A stretch of 64,000 nt of DNA from an uncultured Pelagibacteraceae bacterium (GCA_902524595.1 CABZDS010000001.1:62001-126000), one strand, 5' to 3'. Counted from the stretch's first letter, positions 18,136 to 27,786 are shown. Translations and numbers: made by a program. Notes: generated from the letters alone by a model not told the origin.

Positions 18136-20202
18136 TTAAATATTTATGTGATCTGGTTTTTTACCATCTAAATAATTTTTATATACTTTTTCAAAAGCGA
18201 TCTCTATATTTTCTGTGAATAATTTTGAATTAAATAATGATTTATTTTTAATATTTTCTTTTAATTTGATTCTAATTTTATTAAGTAATTTATTATTCTT
18301 AGCTAATTTAACAGCAAGATTAACATAGTCATCTTGATTATCAGTTATTAATTCATTTAGATCAAGTGAAACTAGGAGACTAGCGGAAACCCTACTTGCA
18401 AATGATTGACCACTCAGAGTGATCAAAGGAAGTCCTGTTCTTAAAGCGTCACTTGCTGTTGTATGAGCATTACAGGGATAAGTATCCAAAAATAGGTCTG
18501 CAAGGCTATGTCTTTTCAGATGTTCATCAAGTGGCAATCTTTTAGCAAATTTTATTCTTTCAACATTAATCCCGTTTTTGTTGAATTCTTTTTTTAGGTT
18601 CAACTCTGATACTTCATTATCACTGAGTAACCAAATTGTACTATTTTCAACATTTTTAAGTATTTTTACCCATAAATTAAATATTTCTGGAAGTATTTTG
18701 TAAGTTTGATTAAAACAACAAAACACAAAGCTATCTTCGTTTAAGCCAAAATCTTTCCTAGTAAATTTTTTTGTAGAAATTTTTTTGTTACTTTCGTTAA
18801 TTTGGTAAGAATTTGGCAAATAAATTATTTTTTCAGTATAAAATTTTCTGTTTTGATCACCTATCAAGACCCTATCTGCTATTAAATAATCCATCGAATT
18901 ACAGCCAGTTGTTCCGGGATATCCAAGGTAGCTGATTTGAATGGGTGCACATCTTTGTATAAATAATCCAAAACGGTTATTGTCTGTAAATCCTTTAAGA
19001 TCTATCGCAATGTCAATATTATTTTCTTTGCAAATATTTATAATTTCACCATTTGATTTTAAACTAACATCAAAAAATTTGTCAAAAGATTTATTTAATC
19101 TATTTCTAATTTCAGAGTTATCATTCTTCCCAAATGAAAATGCATATATCTCAAACTTATCTTTATTATGATACTCAAATAATTCTACCATTAAATGGCT
19201 AGTTGCATGTGAGTGAAAATCAGAAGAAAAGTAACCTAAGCGAACCTTTTTATTTTGTTTATATTTATATTTCTCAATTTTTTTCATATTATTTGATAAA
19301 TCTTTCACAAAAATTTCAGAAACTTTTTTTTGTAAAGCAGGCGAGTCTATTAATGAAATCACAGGAAAAGGATTTGAAAATTTTTTTTCATTCAATATGT
19401 TATTTTTTAAAATAATTTTATCATTCTCAATATCAGTCCAGTCGCAAATAGAACATTTAGATTGAATAATAGTGCCTCCCAAAAAAGTTATATCTGGGTC
19501 AATTTTCAAAGCAATCTTATGATTAAAAATTGCTTCATTATATTTTTTTTTATCTAAAAATAAATTTCCTAGATTTTTATAAGCTTCCGAAAAATTTTTA
19601 TTTAGCTCAATAGCTTTGTTATAACTGATTATTGCTTCATCTAATCTATTTAGAGCTTTTAAAACTTTTCCTTTATTATAAAAAGCTAGAGAATTATTTG
19701 TATCAATCACTAATGCTTTCTCATAACAATCTAGAGCATTTATGTAAGATTTAGTCTCGTTATAAACATTTCCTAAATTATTAAGAGCGTCTTTATTTTT
19801 TGGATTTATACTTAAAGACTTTTTATAATTTTCGATAGATTTATCATGCTCATTTAAATGGAAATAAACATTTCCTTTATTATAAAATGCATCAAAGTAA
19901 TTAGGTTTGATATCAATTGCTTTATCTAAATATTTTAATGCTTCTTTAAAATTATTAACTTGGCATAATACTAAAGAATATATGTTGTACAAATCAGGGA
20001 TATTTGAGTTAATTATAATTGCTTTATCTAAAAATTTGAATGATTGTTGATATTCTTTTAAATGAAATGAAATAATCCCCAAAAGGTATAACGCATCAAA
20101 ATTATCTTGATCCATTTCTAATAATTTTAAAGAAACCTCTTTTGACTTTTCTAGATTACCTTTTTGAAATAATTCAACTGCTTCATTAATTAATTTTTTC
20201 AT
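18136..20202 (-). CDS. TPR protein with OGT/SPINDLY glycosyltransferase domain (copy 2)
   Basis: A 688-residue protein and the most canonical of the three OGT-like proteins in the window. Residues 1-240 hold about seven tetratricopeptide repeats (for example SFKFLDKAIIINSNIPDLYN, AFYNKGKVLKALNRLDEAI). A short Cys-containing linker (IIQSKCSICDW) follows. The GT41 domain spans about 305-680, with LGYFSSDFHSHATSHLM, PIQISYLGYPGTTG, FVFCCFNQTYKI and LDTYPCNAHTTASDALRTG, the last two being the donor-sugar site of O-GlcNAc transferases. Cytoplasmic protein glycosylation is possible, but the acceptor is unknown. Convergent with tsaD. Confidence 0.9.
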   Translation of the reverse strand: MKKLINEAVELFQKGNLEKSKEVSLKLLEMDQDNFDALYLLGIISFHLKEYQQSFKFLDKAIIINSNIPDLYNIYSLVLCQVNNFKEALKYLDKAIDIKPNYFDAFYNKGNVYFHLNEHDKSIENYKKSLSINPKNKDALNNLGNVYNETKSYINALDCYEKALVIDTNNSLAFYNKGKVLKALNRLDEAIISYNKAIELNKNFSEAYKNLGNLFLDKKKYNEAIFNHKIALKIDPDITFLGGTIIQSKCSICDWTDIENDKIILKNNILNEKKFSNPFPVISLIDSPALQKKVSEIFVKDLSNNMKKIEKYKYKQNKKVRLGYFSSDFHSHATSHLMVELFEYHNKDKFEIYAFSFGKNDNSEIRNRLNKSFDKFFDVSLKSNGEIINICKENNIDIAIDLKGFTDNNRFGLFIQRCAPIQISYLGYPGTTGCNSMDYLIADRVLIGDQNRKFYTEKIIYLPNSYQINESNKKISTKKFTRKDFGLNEDSFVFCCFNQTYKILPEIFNLWVKILKNVENSTIWLLSDNEVSELNLKKEFNKNGINVERIKFAKRLPLDEHLKRHSLADLFLDTYPCNAHTTASDALRTGLPLITLSGQSFASRVSASLLVSLDLNELITDNQDDYVNLAVKLAKNNKLLNKIRIKLKENIKNKSLFNSKLFTENIEIAFEKVYKNYLDGKKPDHINI

Positions 20203-20250
20203 TTATGAAAAAACATTATATCTGAAAAATTATTAAGAATTTATTATAAT

Positions 20251-21048
20251 TTAGCAACCTCCGCCGCCGCCGCTCATACCTCCATGACTCCCACTTGCAA
20301 CGGTTGCTTTTTCATGTGCCATCATTAGATCTTGTTTTTGATCTTCCATATCTTTTTTACCCTTAGCTGTTAACACATATGTAGTTTGCATATTTGATGA
20401 AATATTTGCCGACGTCTCATTTTGTTTTGTAATTTCTAAATTTTTTTCATCAATTAATTCTTTAATTTTATCTTGGTCACCATAATCTTTTGAAAAAACT
20501 GAAGGTGTATCAAAAATATCTAATTCTTTAATTAATTGAACTTCGGCAGTATTTTCCTCTGAAATTTCTGCTTCAAACCATTTACTTCTTAATTCACCTT
20601 CTCCTCTAATTTCAAAATAATTTACTTTCCCAAAAGCTTTATTTAATTGAACTATTTCTCTTGTATTATTATTTATTGGATTACTAAGTTTATTATATTT
20701 CCATTTACCTTTTATTAAATTGCCTTCTTTATCAAGATAAACTCCACTTCCATGAAACATGTTTCTTTTAAATGTCCCTTTATATCGTGTTCCATCAGAA
20801 AATTTAAACACTCCATAACCATGTGCTTTTCCTTTTTTTATATCTCCTTGATAAATTGCTGTACCAAAATTTAAGGTTCCGACTGTTGTCTCAGATTTTA
20901 AAAATGGGATCTCTGGAAAATTTGTTTTGGCGTCATTAGCAATATTTGAAAAAAATTTCCATAATTTACTATCTTGAATAATATCTCCTTTAACAACACT
21001 ATTATTTAATATTAAAAACAACAGAATAAATAATAATTTTTTGCTCAT
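20251..21048 (-). CDS. Secreted MORN-repeat protein with Gly-rich Cys C-terminus
   Basis: A 265-residue protein with a signal peptide (KKLLFILLFLILNNS..VKG). Residues about 60-115 contain two to three MORN repeats (YQGDIKKGKAHGYGVFKF, YKGTFKRNMFHGSGVY, IKGKWKYN). A charged region follows, and the last residues are SHGGMSGGGGGC. The Gly/Cys tail is encoded by an unusually GC-rich stretch (about 20255-20290) for this genome. MORN repeats bind lipid or protein surfaces. The protein is likely periplasmic or envelope-associated; function is unknown. It is transcribed in the same direction as the SGNH-like gene upstream. Confidence 0.7.
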   Translation of the reverse strand: MSKKLLFILLFLILNNSVVKGDIIQDSKLWKFFSNIANDAKTNFPEIPFLKSETTVGTLNFGTAIYQGDIKKGKAHGYGVFKFSDGTRYKGTFKRNMFHGSGVYLDKEGNLIKGKWKYNKLSNPINNNTREIVQLNKAFGKVNYFEIRGEGELRSKWFEAEISEENTAEVQLIKELDIFDTPSVFSKDYGDQDKIKELIDEKNLEITKQNETSANISSNMQTTYVLTAKGKKDMEDQKQDLMMAHEKATVASGSHGGMSGGGGGC

Positions 21049-21119
21049 TAGATTAAACTTTAACTTAATACATTATTTGTAAAATTTCTTTATATCAATA
21101 GATGAAAAAACCTTTTCTT

Positions 21120-22184
21120 TTAGCAATAATTTTTCAATTCTATCAATGAAATTTGATCAGATTTTAAATGTCTTTTATCTTCTGTCAATATTTCATTATT
21201 ATCGGATATTAACTCAGAAATGTAGATTTTATTAAGTTTGCTCTTTTTATTAAAAGTATCACATATTATCGTCTTCAAACGTTTTTCAATTGAATTAATT
21301 TTTAAAAATTTATTGTCTGTATTTTCGTACATCCAATAAGGCATTGTTAATACATAATCTATTTCAATATTCATATTATCGATTATTTTATCTAATTTTA
21401 ATAAATACAAGGCTAAATATTTTTTTAAATTCTCCACATCTCTACTCATAAATAGTTCTTGCATTTGACTTTCATTTTTCCTTGCTACAGTAAAGTATTT
21501 GTTTTCTAAAAGACTTTTAGCAATTATTATTTTATATTTAAAAGGTTTATCCAATATTTCTTTCAATTGATAACTCCTTAAAGCTACAAAATTTTTAATA
21601 TTCCAATCTGGGTAAACTCTAAAAAGATCTACAGACAGATTAAAATTGATCATAATTTTTTCATTAATTATTTTATTATTTAATTTAATAAATTTTATCA
21701 CTTCAAGTGGACCATTATTTGGAGCTGCATAAATAACAAAATTATTTCTAAAATATTTTGAAAGGTAGTGTTGTGTTTGATTCTGAATATCTAAACCTAA
21801 AACCTGACTATCCCCAAATACTTGTAGAATATTATTTTTATCTTGAAAATATCTTCCACCAAGATTGTCTGTTTTAAAAGTAAGTTTTTCATTTCCATAT
21901 TTTACACAGAAATTGGTATTAATTGGCAGATGAACATAATGATCATTATGTCCAAAAGGCAAAAATTTTAGACATTCTTTTGATTTTAAATCATTAATTG
22001 GTAAAATCGTAAATACAAAAATAACTAATATGTTTCTAATTCCAAAAAATAACTTAAAAAAATTTGAACCGTTAAGGTGTTGTTTTGTTTTAAATGAATT
22101 TTCTGCTGCAGAATTTGCATCTGCTTTAGAAATGTTATTTGCAGCCAAAAATGTAAATGATTTAAAGTTAAGCAAAGGTTTCAT
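21120..22184 (-). CDS. SGNH/GDSL-like exported protein (start uncertain)
   Basis: The reliable part (codons below about 22040) encodes a hydrophobic leader (ILVIFVFTILPI), a short Cys-containing segment (KSKECLKFLPFG) and an SGNH-like fold marked by ILQVFGDSQVLGLD, with Ser in the GDS motif, and APNNGPLEVIKF. A possible Asp-His pair near the end would be in DKRHLK. The nearest upstream ATG is at 22184, but using it would overlap the start of the opposite-strand ferritin-like gene by 155 bases. No ATG, GTG or TTG lies nearer the leader; an ATT at 22040 would give a good signal peptide. It is likely an esterase or acyl/carbohydrate hydrolase acting outside the cytoplasm. Linked by position to the carbamoyltransferase group. 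Confidence 0.6.
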   Translation of the reverse strand: MKPLLNFKSFTFLAANNISKADANSAAENSFKTKQHLNGSNFFKLFFGIRNILVIFVFTILPINDLKSKECLKFLPFGHNDHYVHLPINTNFCVKYGNEKLTFKTDNLGGRYFQDKNNILQVFGDSQVLGLDIQNQTQHYLSKYFRNNFVIYAAPNNGPLEVIKFIKLNNKIINEKIMINFNLSVDLFRVYPDWNIKNFVALRSYQLKEILDKPFKYKIIIAKSLLENKYFTVARKNESQMQELFMSRDVENLKKYLALYLLKLDKIIDNMNIEIDYVLTMPYWMYENTDNKFLKINSIEKRLKTIICDTFNKKSKLNKIYISELISDNNEILTEDKRHLKSDQISLIELKNYC

Positions 22185-22746
22185 AAGGCATTCTTTAGAT
22201 GAGTATAAACATTTTTCTATATTTACAAATATCAAAAACCAAATTTCATTAGAACACGAGTTAAATAACAGAGAAATAAGATTTATACCAATTCACCTAT
22301 TTGCTAAAGGGTATATTTATAAAGATAAATTTATATTTGAGAAAAAGAACATTAAAGATTTTGCAATTTTTATTGGGGCAAATGAAGAAATTGCAGAAAA
22401 AAAATTGCATAACTTTCTTGATAATATTAGAAAGTTTAAACCAAATCACACTAAAAAAATTGATAAGATATTGCTAGATGAAGAAAGACATGCCAAATAC
22501 TCACTAACATTTGCAAAAAAAAATAATTCTAAAATTGCTTATTTTGTTAAATTCTCTAAGGAGAATTTAATAAGTAAATTAAGACACCTTTATGCTAATA
22601 GTTTAACTAAAGTCTCAAAAATTTTTAATCCAATTTTATACTTATTAATTTTAATTATGTATTTACCTGTAAAATTTTTGGATTTGGATAAATCCAAAGA
22701 GGACAATAATGTTTTAAAAAATATTAATCCAAAATCGATACTATAA
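22030..22746 (+). CDS. Ferritin-like di-iron protein
   Basis: A 238-residue, mostly helical protein with a full set of carboxylate-bridged di-iron ligands: Glu28 (AAEFAS), Glu58 and His61 (DEYKH), Glu119 or 120 (GANEEIAE) and Glu151 with His154 (DEERHAKYS). This E, ExxH, E, ExxH pattern is that of ferritin-like oxidases and rubrerythrin-type proteins. A hydrophobic segment near the C-terminus (NPILYLLILIMYLPVKFL, about 206-223) suggests membrane association. It starts opposite the SGNH-like gene and ends five bases before the carbamoyltransferase, so it is probably in that transcript. An oxidase, hydroxylase or iron-handling role cannot be separated from sequence. Confidence 0.75.
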   Translation: MFLIPKNNLKKFEPLRCCFVLNEFSAAEFASALEMLFAAKNVNDLKLSKGFIRHSLDEYKHFSIFTNIKNQISLEHELNNREIRFIPIHLFAKGYIYKDKFIFEKKNIKDFAIFIGANEEIAEKKLHNFLDNIRKFKPNHTKKIDKILLDEERHAKYSLTFAKKNNSKIAYFVKFSKENLISKLRHLYANSLTKVSKIFNPILYLLILIMYLPVKFLDLDKSKEDNNVLKNINPKSIL

Positions 22747-22751
22747 TTTTA

Positions 22752-24443
22752 ATGTTTTACATTGGTATTTCTGCTTATTACCACGAATCATCCGTTTTCT
22801 TAACAGATGGAATAAATATTAATTGTTTTCTCAAAGAAGAATATTTTACAAGAATAAAAGGCGATAAAAGCTTCCCAAAAAGGAGTTTGGAATTTTTAAT
22901 AGAAAAATATTCTTTAAATGAAGAAAATATAAAATCTGTTTGTTTTTATGAAAAACCTTTTAAATCATGGTGGGAAATTTTTATTTATTCCATAAAAAAA
23001 CCTCTAGAAAATAAAAAATTATTAATTCATCATCTAAAAAATTTTAATACAGGTTCAATATTTTTTTATACTCATTTAAATAAAATAATTAAAATATCTA
23101 AAGATAAAATTTTATATTCTTCTCATCATCTTAGCCATTGTTTGTATGGATCATTATATGTGAAAGATGTTGATGATTATGCATTTGTTAGTTGTGATGG
23201 TGTTGGAGAAGGTGAAACAATGACTATATATACAATCGACACTGAAAATTTGATAAAGAAACATTGGACAAACTTTTATCCTAATTCAATTGGGTTATTT
23301 TATTCTACAATAACTGATTTTCTAGGTTTTGATATAAATGATGGTGAATTTAAAGTCATGAGTTTAAGTTCATATGGTGATCCAGTTTATGAAAAAGAAA
23401 TGGATCAAATTTTTGATTTCGAACAATTGAAAATAAATTCATCATACTTTGAATTTCAAAAAGATCCTGAAAGATCATTTTCTGAAAAACTTATAAAAAT
23501 TTTTGGTAAGCCTTATTTAAATTTAGCTATTAAAGAAAATTTTAAAAAATACTCAAATATAGCAAGTTCAGCTCAGCTAATATTAAATAAATCTGTAAAA
23601 AACCTTATTTTAAAAGCAAAGCAACTTACAGGCAAAAACAGAATAGTTTTAACAGGTGGCGTTGCATTAAATTGTAAAATGATACATGATTTATCAAAAC
23701 AAAATATATTTGATGAATTAATTGTTCCTCCATCGCCTGGTGATTCAGGCTCTGCAATTGGAGCTACTAATTTTTCGTATTTTCACGAAAATAATAGATT
23801 TTTAAAAAATATAGGTTTATTTCCTGGACCAGATAAAAATCAAATAAATAAAAAATTCCAACTAAATGAGTTTTTTAAAAAAATTTCTAAACAGGAGAAC
23901 TCTTTAGAAACAGCCACTGAATTAATAAGCAAAGGTCACATTCTAACAACTTATCTTGATAAAACAGAAACTGGTCCAAGAGCATTGGGTAATACTTCCA
24001 TAATTTGTAACGCTAAAGATAAATTAGCTGTTGAAAATTTAAATAACAGAATAAAAAAAAGGGAATTTTATCAACCTCTTGCTCCAATGTTACTTAAAGA
24101 AAAATTTGAAAAATATTTTTCTATTCAAGATAATATAAAAAATAATTTATACTCAATGGGAACATTATGTGAAGCAAAAGAGGATTTAAAAAATGATTAC
24201 TTCTCTATAATTCACGCTGATAACACATGTAGAGCACAAGTTATTGACAATGAGAATTCGTTTATTTTTAAATTATTAAAAAAACTAGCTGAAAACAATA
24301 TTAACATAATTGTAAATACATCTTTTAATATTTCAAAAGATCCTATGGTATTCGATTTGTTTGATGTTTATACAAATATGAGAAGAATGAATATTGAATA
24401 TATTATAATGAACGAAGGTATATTTAAAGTTAAAGAGATATGA
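22752..24443 (+). CDS. Carbamoyltransferase, NodU/CmcH family
   Basis: A 563-residue enzyme of the family that includes NodU, CmcH and TobZ. The N-terminal Kae1-like domain has FYIGISAYYHESS (2-14), a HHLSHC block (metal-binding histidines), SCDGVGEGE and VLTGGVALNCKM; the C-terminal YrdC-like region has ETGPRALGN and VNTSFN. These enzymes use carbamoyl phosphate and ATP to form carbamoyl-adenylate and then O-carbamoylate a hydroxyl on a sugar or natural product. The acceptor is unknown. Its stop overlaps the start of a small membrane protein (ATGA), and a di-iron protein gene lies five bases upstream. Confidence 0.93.
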   Translation: MFYIGISAYYHESSVFLTDGININCFLKEEYFTRIKGDKSFPKRSLEFLIEKYSLNEENIKSVCFYEKPFKSWWEIFIYSIKKPLENKKLLIHHLKNFNTGSIFFYTHLNKIIKISKDKILYSSHHLSHCLYGSLYVKDVDDYAFVSCDGVGEGETMTIYTIDTENLIKKHWTNFYPNSIGLFYSTITDFLGFDINDGEFKVMSLSSYGDPVYEKEMDQIFDFEQLKINSSYFEFQKDPERSFSEKLIKIFGKPYLNLAIKENFKKYSNIASSAQLILNKSVKNLILKAKQLTGKNRIVLTGGVALNCKMIHDLSKQNIFDELIVPPSPGDSGSAIGATNFSYFHENNRFLKNIGLFPGPDKNQINKKFQLNEFFKKISKQENSLETATELISKGHILTTYLDKTETGPRALGNTSIICNAKDKLAVENLNNRIKKREFYQPLAPMLLKEKFEKYFSIQDNIKNNLYSMGTLCEAKEDLKNDYFSIIHADNTCRAQVIDNENSFIFKLLKKLAENNINIIVNTSFNISKDPMVFDLFDVYTNMRRMNIEYIIMNEGIFKVKEI

Positions 24444-24601
24444 AAAAAATTTTAAATTACATTTATCTAATTAATGATTTTAAAAAAAAATATGGTTATA
24501 TAAAATTAATATTTTTTATAATATTCATTTTATTAATCTTGATTTTTTCTATTTTTGTTTTTGTTCAAGTTTTTATACCTTTTACTTACATAGCAATTTA
24601 A
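24440..24601 (+). CDS. DUF5989-like small membrane protein
   Basis: A 53-residue ORF that begins with an ATG overlapping the carbamoyltransferase stop (ATGA at 24440-24443) and ends with TAA at 24599-24601. Residues 1-20 are basic (MKKILNYIYLINDFKKKYGY), residues 22-46 form one strong membrane segment, and the protein ends VFIPFTYIAI. The size, the basic amphipathic start, the single helix and the APFIYTLF-like end resemble DUF5989, a small protein often coded directly after NodU/CmcH-type carbamoyltransferases. Function is unknown; a membrane anchor or assembly partner for the enzyme is inference. Confidence 0.72.
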   Translation: MKKILNYIYLINDFKKKYGYIKLIFFIIFILLILIFSIFVFVQVFIPFTYIAI

Positions 24602-24615
24602 TATAACTTATTTAA

Positions 24616-25032
24616 ATGCAATATTGGTTATTAAAATCAGAACCTGACGTTTGGTCTATAGACCAACAGAAGAAGTCAGGATCAAAAGGTGCTGATTGGG
24701 ATGGTGTACGAAACTATCAAGCTGCTAATAATTTAAAAAAAATGAAAAAGGGAGATCTATGTTTTTTTTACCATTCAAATATAGGTAAAGAAATCGTTGG
24801 TATTGTTGAAGTAATTAAAACAGCATTTATTGATCCTACAGACAAGGAGAAGCGATTTGTAGCAGTTAAAGTTAAGTATAAAAGTAAACTAAAATTGCCA
24901 GTTTCATTAGAAAATATTAAAAAAAATAAAGATTTAAAAGATATAGCTCTTACAAAACAAAGTAGACTTTCGGTTATGCCAATAGATACTAAATGCTGGA
25001 AAATTATTTTGAAGATAGGTAGTATCAGTTAA
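24616..25032 (+). CDS. EVE domain protein
   Basis: A 138-residue protein with the full EVE fold signature: [15 protein letters not shown] at the start, [13 protein letters not shown] (residues about 35-47), [11 protein letters not shown], and IVGIVEV. EVE domains belong to the PUA-like superfamily and bind modified bases in DNA or RNA; the aromatic cage is made from Trp and Tyr residues such as those seen here. The bacterial partner pathway is not established. It lies 14 bases after the small membrane protein gene and 10 bases before acs. Confidence 0.92.
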   Translation: MQYWLLKSEPDVWSIDQQKKSGSKGADWDGVRNYQAANNLKKMKKGDLCFFYHSNIGKEIVGIVEVIKTAFIDPTDKEKRFVAVKVKYKSKLKLPVSLENIKKNKDLKDIALTKQSRLSVMPIDTKCWKIILKIGSIS

Positions 25033-25042
25033 TAAATATTCC

Positions 25043-27049
25043 ATGTCAAAAAAAAAGAAAGCAAAAAAAGTTAGAAAAAAGATTAAAAAGAAATCTATAA
25101 CTTCAAACATAGAAAAAGAATTAATCTATAAAACAAAAAAAGACTGGATTAATAAAGCTCTCGTAAATAAATCGCAATATGAAAAAAAATATAAGTCTTC
25201 TATAAAAGATAATGATGGATTTTGGAAAAAAGAAGGAAAAAGAATTAATTGGATAAAACCATACACAAAGATCAGAGATGTAAAGTATAGTAGTTCCGAT
25301 GTAAGAATTAAATGGTTTTATGATGGGACATTAAACGCTTCAGCTAATTGTATAGATAGACATTTAAAAAGGAATAAAGACAAGACTGCTATAATTTGGG
25401 TTGGTGATGATCCAAAAGTACAAAAGAAAATATCATACAAAGAATTACACAAAGAAGTTTCAAAGGCAGCAAATGGTTTGAAAGAACTCGGTGTAAAAAA
25501 AGGTGATCGTGTAACAATTTATTTAACAATGATACCTGAGCTAGCTTATACAATGTTAGCCTGCGCTCGTATTGGTGCGGTTCATTCAATTATTTTTGGA
25601 GGATTCTCACCTGATAGTATTTCAGGAAGAATAAATGACTGTGAGTCTGATTACTTAATAACTGCAGATGAAGGTGTTCGGGGAGGAAAAATTATTCCTC
25701 TAAAATCAATTGCTGATGAAGCTTTAGTAAATTGCCCTAATGTAAAAAAATGTGTTGTAGTAAAAAGAACCGGCAATCGTATAAATTGGGATGAAAGAAG
25801 AGATGTTTGGTATCACGAACTGATTAAAAAAGTTTCTAATAAGTGTGAACCTGAAGAAATGAACGCAGAAGATCCACTATTTATCTTATATACATCTGGT
25901 TCAACAGGAAAACCGAAAGGTGTAATGCATACAACAGGTGGATATATGGTTTATGCGTCAATGACACATCAATATATATTTAACTATAAACCTAAAGATA
26001 TTTATTGGTGTACTGCAGATATTGGTTGGGTTACAGGACATAGTTATATTATATATGGGCCATTATCTAATGGAGCTACTACAATCATGTTTGAAGGAAT
26101 ACCTACATATCCTGATAGTTCTAGATGGTGGCAAATAGTTGATAAATATAAAGTAAACATTTTTTATACAGCACCAACTGCTATCAGAGCTTTGATGAGA
26201 GAGGGTGATAAGCCTGTTAAAAAAACATCGAGAAAATCTTTAAAATTATTAGGAACAGTAGGAGAGCCAATCAATCCAGAAGCGTGGGAATGGTATTATA
26301 AAACAGTTGGAGATTCTAACTGTCCAATTGTCGATACATGGTGGCAAACAGAAACAGGGGGAATATTAATAAGTCCACAAACAGGTGCTATTAATTTAAA
26401 GCCTGGATCAGCTACTAAACCTTTTTATGGTATTAAACCAGTGATAGTAGATAAAAATGGAAAAACTTTAAAGGGTGAGGCAGAGGGACGTTTATGTATT
26501 GCACAGTCATGGCCTGGCCAAATGAGAACAGTGTATGGAGATCACCAAAGATTTATAGACACCTATTTCTCACAATTTGATGGAAAATATTTCACAGGTG
26601 ATGGGTGTCGTAGAGATAAAGACGGATATTATTGGATTACTGGAAGAGTTGACGATGTAATTATTGTATCGGGTCATAATTTGGGAACTGCAGAAATAGA
26701 GAGTGCTTTTGTTGCTCATCCTAAAGTAGCTGAAGCAGCAGTTGTAGGATATCCTCATGATATTAAAGGAAACGGCCTATATTGTTACGTTACATTGAAT
26801 GTAGGAGAAAAATCTACACTTGATTTAGAGAGAGATCTAAAACTTTGGGTTCGAAAACAAATTGGCCCAATAGCTACACCAGATTTAATACAATTTTCAC
26901 CTGGTCTTCCAAAAACTAGATCGGGAAAAATTATGAGAAGAATTCTTAGAAAAATTGCAGCAAATGAACATGATCAATTAGGTGATACAACAACTTTGGC
27001 AGATCCAAGTGTTGTAAAAAGTTTAGTTGAAAATAGAAAAAATACTTAA
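25043..27049 (+). CDS. acs: Acetyl-CoA synthetase (AMP-forming)
   Basis: Activates acetate to acetyl-CoA via acetyl-AMP. The 668-residue protein has the ATP-binding core [15 protein letters not shown], the acetate pocket segment [20 protein letters not shown], the hinge ITGRVDDVI and the C-terminal catalytic lysine motif SGKIMRR. The first 40 residues are extra Lys-rich sequence ([11 protein letters not shown]) before the usual start region, so translation might instead begin further in; the first ATG is kept. The downstream symporter pair suggests an acetate uptake and activation module. Four bases overlap the opposite-strand unknown gene at its 3' end. Confidence 0.96.
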   Translation: MSKKKKAKKVRKKIKKKSITSNIEKELIYKTKKDWINKALVNKSQYEKKYKSSIKDNDGFWKKEGKRINWIKPYTKIRDVKYSSSDVRIKWFYDGTLNASANCIDRHLKRNKDKTAIIWVGDDPKVQKKISYKELHKEVSKAANGLKELGVKKGDRVTIYLTMIPELAYTMLACARIGAVHSIIFGGFSPDSISGRINDCESDYLITADEGVRGGKIIPLKSIADEALVNCPNVKKCVVVKRTGNRINWDERRDVWYHELIKKVSNKCEPEEMNAEDPLFILYTSGSTGKPKGVMHTTGGYMVYASMTHQYIFNYKPKDIYWCTADIGWVTGHSYIIYGPLSNGATTIMFEGIPTYPDSSRWWQIVDKYKVNIFYTAPTAIRALMREGDKPVKKTSRKSLKLLGTVGEPINPEAWEWYYKTVGDSNCPIVDTWWQTETGGILISPQTGAINLKPGSATKPFYGIKPVIVDKNGKTLKGEAEGRLCIAQSWPGQMRTVYGDHQRFIDTYFSQFDGKYFTGDGCRRDKDGYYWITGRVDDVIIVSGHNLGTAEIESAFVAHPKVAEAAVVGYPHDIKGNGLYCYVTLNVGEKSTLDLERDLKLWVRKQIGPIATPDLIQFSPGLPKTRSGKIMRRILRKIAANEHDQLGDTTTLADPSVVKSLVENRKNT

Positions 27050-27675
27050 AAATTTATTAATTCAATAAATTCCTTTTTAACATTATCCCATTTCAAGATC
27101 ATAGAATTCAAAACTATTTTTTTGTCTAAAGATTTTAACTCTTCAGCGATTGGAGACCATTCATATAATGATAGGGCGCTGGTATTAAATGGTAATGACT
27201 CATGATATTCATTCCAATTAATTTTTTCATATCTCTCAAGAAATTTTTTTTTTGCATTTTCGTATATTTCGTCTGGCATTTCATTTTTCTGAAGTTCATT
27301 ATCTAAAATTTCAAAATAAATTTCATTTGCTTTTTTCGTATCATGTTGATTTTTGATTTTTTTTAAAAATGAGATAGTATAAAAAGTTAAATCTTGTAAA
27401 GCGGTTGAGTAAATATTCCATTTAGCTTTATTAATTGAACCCAAGAATATTTCGTCCTCAAACATAAGTACGTATTTTGCTCCCATTCGTGTTTTTAGAT
27501 AACCATAAAGTGTAACTTGACTTACCCAAGCAGATTTTTTTTGAATGAAATCTTTTAAATCAGAATAATTTTCAATTTTTTTTGTTTTTTTGAAATATTT
27601 TAAGAATGGAATGAAATATTCCTTTAAATACTCAAATTTCAAATCTTTGAGCTTTAATTTGTATTTGATGCCCAT
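27046..27675 (-). CDS. Conserved-looking protein of unknown function beside acs
   Basis: A 209-residue soluble protein without signal peptide or membrane segments. The most distinctive part is in the middle: [35 protein letters not shown] and [18 protein letters not shown] (about residues 45-105). The rest is mainly charged helix, including [13 protein letters not shown] do not recognise a named family with certainty. It lies in opposite orientation between acs and the symporter operon, overlapping the acs stop by four bases, so it may be regulated separately. No catalytic motif is obvious. Confidence 0.65.
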   Translation of the reverse strand: MGIKYKLKLKDLKFEYLKEYFIPFLKYFKKTKKIENYSDLKDFIQKKSAWVSQVTLYGYLKTRMGAKYVLMFEDEIFLGSINKAKWNIYSTALQDLTFYTISFLKKIKNQHDTKKANEIYFEILDNELQKNEMPDEIYENAKKKFLERYEKINWNEYHESLPFNTSALSLYEWSPIAEELKSLDKKIVLNSMILKWDNVKKEFIELINF

Positions 27676-27770
27676 TTAGAACCAATATATCTACTTTTGC
27701 TATAAATATATGCCATTTTTTACCCTTTAATTATTACTTTAAATGAGTATGAATTATATCTTTAACCTAT

Positions 27771-27777
27771 AGGGAGG
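27771..27777 (+). promoter_or_regulatory. Strong Shine-Dalgarno site for the symporter operon
   Basis: AGGGAGG lies nine bases before the ATG at 27787. Most genes in this window have no clear Shine-Dalgarno sequence, so this near-perfect match suggests high translation of the symporter small subunit. A similar AAGGAGG is found just before the large subunit start at 28044. Confidence 0.75.
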
Positions 27778-27786
27778 ATTAAAATA

